A DNA stretch of 6,271 bases from an uncultured Alphaproteobacteria bacterium (GTDB lineage Bacteria > Pseudomonadota > Alphaproteobacteria > Sneathiellales > Sneathiellaceae). Shown here in pieces: positions 5,494 to 6,271 of this stretch (position 1 is its first letter; each line of letters starts with the position of its first letter). The stretch is from assembly GCA_937910835.1 (NCBI GenBank), contig CALEMG010000522.1, positions 1 through 6,271 of the forward strand, in the 5' to 3' direction. The notes beneath the pieces were generated by a model, which had not been told where the DNA came from, made no database searches, and saw only the letters and a program-made list of their open reading frames with translations. The position numbers were made by a program, and so were the translations under genes.

Positions 5494-5931
5494 ATGCGGC
5501 ATCGTAAATCCGGGCGTAAGCTCAACAGATCATCTGCTCATCGCAAGTCGATGTTTGCCAATATGGCGGCGTCCCTGATCAAGCATGAGCAAATCCAGAC
5601 GACATTGCCAAAGGCGAAGGAACTGCGCCCTGTCGTTGAAAAGCTTATTACGCTTGGCAAACGCGGCGATCTTCATGCGCGTCGGCAGGCTCTGTCCGAG
5701 CTGCATGAGAAATCGGCCGTTGACAAGCTGTTCACAACGCTGAGTGAGCGCTATGCGGAACGCAGCGGCGGTTATACGCGCGTTCTAAAGGCAGGCTTTC
5801 GTACAGGAGATGCTGCGCCGATGGGTGTTATCGAACTGGTCGATCGTGACGTGGATGCCAAGGGGCAGGACTCGGGCCCAGATCAGAACGCTGTCGATGA
5901 AGACGAATTAGAAGCGGAAGCTGTCGCGTAA
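5494..5931 (+). CDS. rplQ: 50S ribosomal protein L17 (bL17)
   Basis: L17 is a bacterial-specific large-subunit protein near the peptide exit tunnel. The 145-residue product begins with the family motif MRHRKSGRKLNRSSAHRKSM and continues with ANMAASLIKHEQIQTTLPKA (22-41), KELRPVVEKLITLGKRGDLH and GGYTRVLKAGFRTGDAAPM (92-110), then GVIELVDRD. E. coli L17 is 127 residues; here an additional acidic tail of about 25 residues (121-145, many D and E) follows the conserved fold. ATG 5494 is preceded by GGAG (5482-5485) with 8 nt spacing. A small 5-bp hairpin (5465-5469 with 5477-5481) lies just before that site. It is the last gene of the cluster; a terminator follows after about 22 nt. Confidence 0.97.
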   Translation: MRHRKSGRKLNRSSAHRKSMFANMAASLIKHEQIQTTLPKAKELRPVVEKLITLGKRGDLHARRQALSELHEKSAVDKLFTTLSERYAERSGGYTRVLKAGFRTGDAAPMGVIELVDRDVDAKGQDSGPDQNAVDEDELEAEAVA

Positions 5932-5953
5932 GACGGTTCGCACCAAAAAAAGG

Positions 5954-5985
5954 AAAAGGCAGTCTTTGAGGGCTGCCTTTTTTTT
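5954..5985 (+). terminator. Rho-independent terminator after rplQ
   Basis: Stem GGCAGTC (5958-5964) with GGCTGCC (5971-5977), 7 bp with one T-G wobble, and loop TTTGAG. It is flanked by AAAA on the left and a run of eight T (5978-5985) on the right. It begins 22 nt after the rplQ stop and plausibly ends transcription of the whole ribosomal cluster. This is the only strong intrinsic terminator I see in the window. Confidence 0.92.
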
Positions 5986-6004
5986 CGCCCTGATGCCTGC
6001 CAAG

Positions 6005-6033
6005 CTGACAACGGCTAAAAAACGCGCTAGAAT
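6005..6033 (+). promoter_or_regulatory. Sigma70-type promoter of the protease gene
   Basis: CTGACA (6005-6010) and TAGAAT (6028-6033) with a 17-nt spacer, each 5/6 to the consensus. Predicted transcription start is near 6040, giving a leader of roughly 25 nt to ATG 6066. It follows directly on the terminator, consistent with an independent transcription unit. Confidence 0.65.
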
Positions 6034-6065
6034 GGGCATCTACACGAGGACATAGCGGAACTCTC

Positions 6066-6271
6066 ATGGGACGGGTTTTTACACGTATGAAAAGATATCT
6101 CCGGCAGCTTGCGTCCGGCATTCTCCTATTGGCTTTTGTTGGTACGGGCACCCCCGTTCAGGCTGAGGATGTGGTCACGCAAAGTCAGGCCCAGATCATG
6201 CTCTCCTTCGCCCCGCTGGTAAAAAAGGCGGTACCGGCGGTTGTCAATATCTTCACAAAAACCCGTGTGAC
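6066..6271 (+). CDS. Do/HtrA-type periplasmic serine protease (DegP/DegQ-like), N-terminal part
   Basis: Only the first 68 codons are visible; the frame runs off the right edge. The protein starts with a basic segment, a hydrophobic stretch GILLLAFVG (residues 18-26) and a signal-peptidase-I-like site TPVQA|ED (after A33), so it should be exported to the periplasm via Sec. The mature start contains SFAPLVKKAVPAVVNIFTK (47-65), the conserved beginning of the trypsin-like domain of Do-family proteases. The catalytic His-Asp-Ser and PDZ domains lie outside the window and cannot be checked. Do proteases degrade or refold misfolded envelope proteins. A Do-like gene after rplQ is common in alphaproteobacteria. 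The start is uncertain: ATG 6066 has CGGAA 5 nt upstream, and ATG 6087 would still leave a full signal peptide. Confidence 0.87.
   Translation, partial: MGRVFTRMKRYLRQLASGILLLAFVGTGTPVQAEDVVTQSQAQIMLSFAPLVKKAVPAVVNIFTKTRV

Noticed and set aside
4735..5502. 255-codon minus-strand frame opposite rpoA
   Set aside because: Fully overlaps rpoA, shows no family motif and has no convincing ribosome-binding site; a codon-bias shadow.
1..6271. CRISPR arrays, insertion sequences, tRNA genes, phage or defence modules
   Set aside because: No direct-repeat arrays, terminal inverted repeats with transposase frames, or tRNA-like cloverleaf segments were seen; the window is almost completely occupied by housekeeping genes.

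Overview
This window is the 3' half of the ribosomal-protein supercluster (end of the spc block plus the alpha block) of a bacterium that is most likely an alphaproteobacterium. The order is rplR(end)-rpsE-rpmD-rplO-secY-adk-rpsM-rpsK-rpoA-rplQ, followed by a Rho-independent terminator and the start of a Do/HtrA-type periplasmic serine protease. The lineage is suggested by adk lying directly between secY and rpsM, with no rpmJ, map or infA there. It is also suggested by the absence of rpsD between rpsK and rpoA, by a 337-residue RpoA, by an acidic C-terminal extension on L17, and by a Do-like protease after rplQ. Genus cannot be decided from this sequence. All recognisable genes are on the + strand.

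Layout. Positions 1-189 hold the C-terminal part of L18. Positions 201-1446 hold S5, L30 and L15, with the S5 and L30 genes overlapping by 8 nt. Positions 1495-2841 encode SecY, which overlaps adenylate kinase (2838-3488) by an ATGA junction. Positions 3489-3591 contain a near-consensus sigma70-type promoter (TTGACT, 16 nt, TATAAT) and a structured leader in front of rpsM, so the alpha block can be transcribed separately. rpsM and rpsK are one base apart. A 98-nt gap with two strong consecutive hairpins (4363-4395, 4409-4429) separates rpsK from rpoA. rplQ follows rpoA after 30 nt, and a canonical terminator at 5954-5985 closes the cluster. A second sigma70-like promoter (6005-6033) drives the protease gene, which runs off the window at 6271.

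The genes supply ribosome assembly (S5, S11, S13, L15, L17, L18, L30), the core of the Sec translocon (SecY), nucleotide homeostasis (Adk) and the RNA polymerase alpha subunit (RpoA). This is a conserved growth-linked cluster, and every gene looks intact with its family motifs present. I found no new protein system. The parts worth a second look are non-coding: the rpsM leader, in which one pyrimidine-rich segment can pair in three mutually exclusive ways including with the rpsM Shine-Dalgarno, and the double hairpin before rpoA. The S4 gene, whose product regulates the enterobacterial alpha operon, is missing from this cluster, so any control through these structures would need another regulator or S4 acting in trans.
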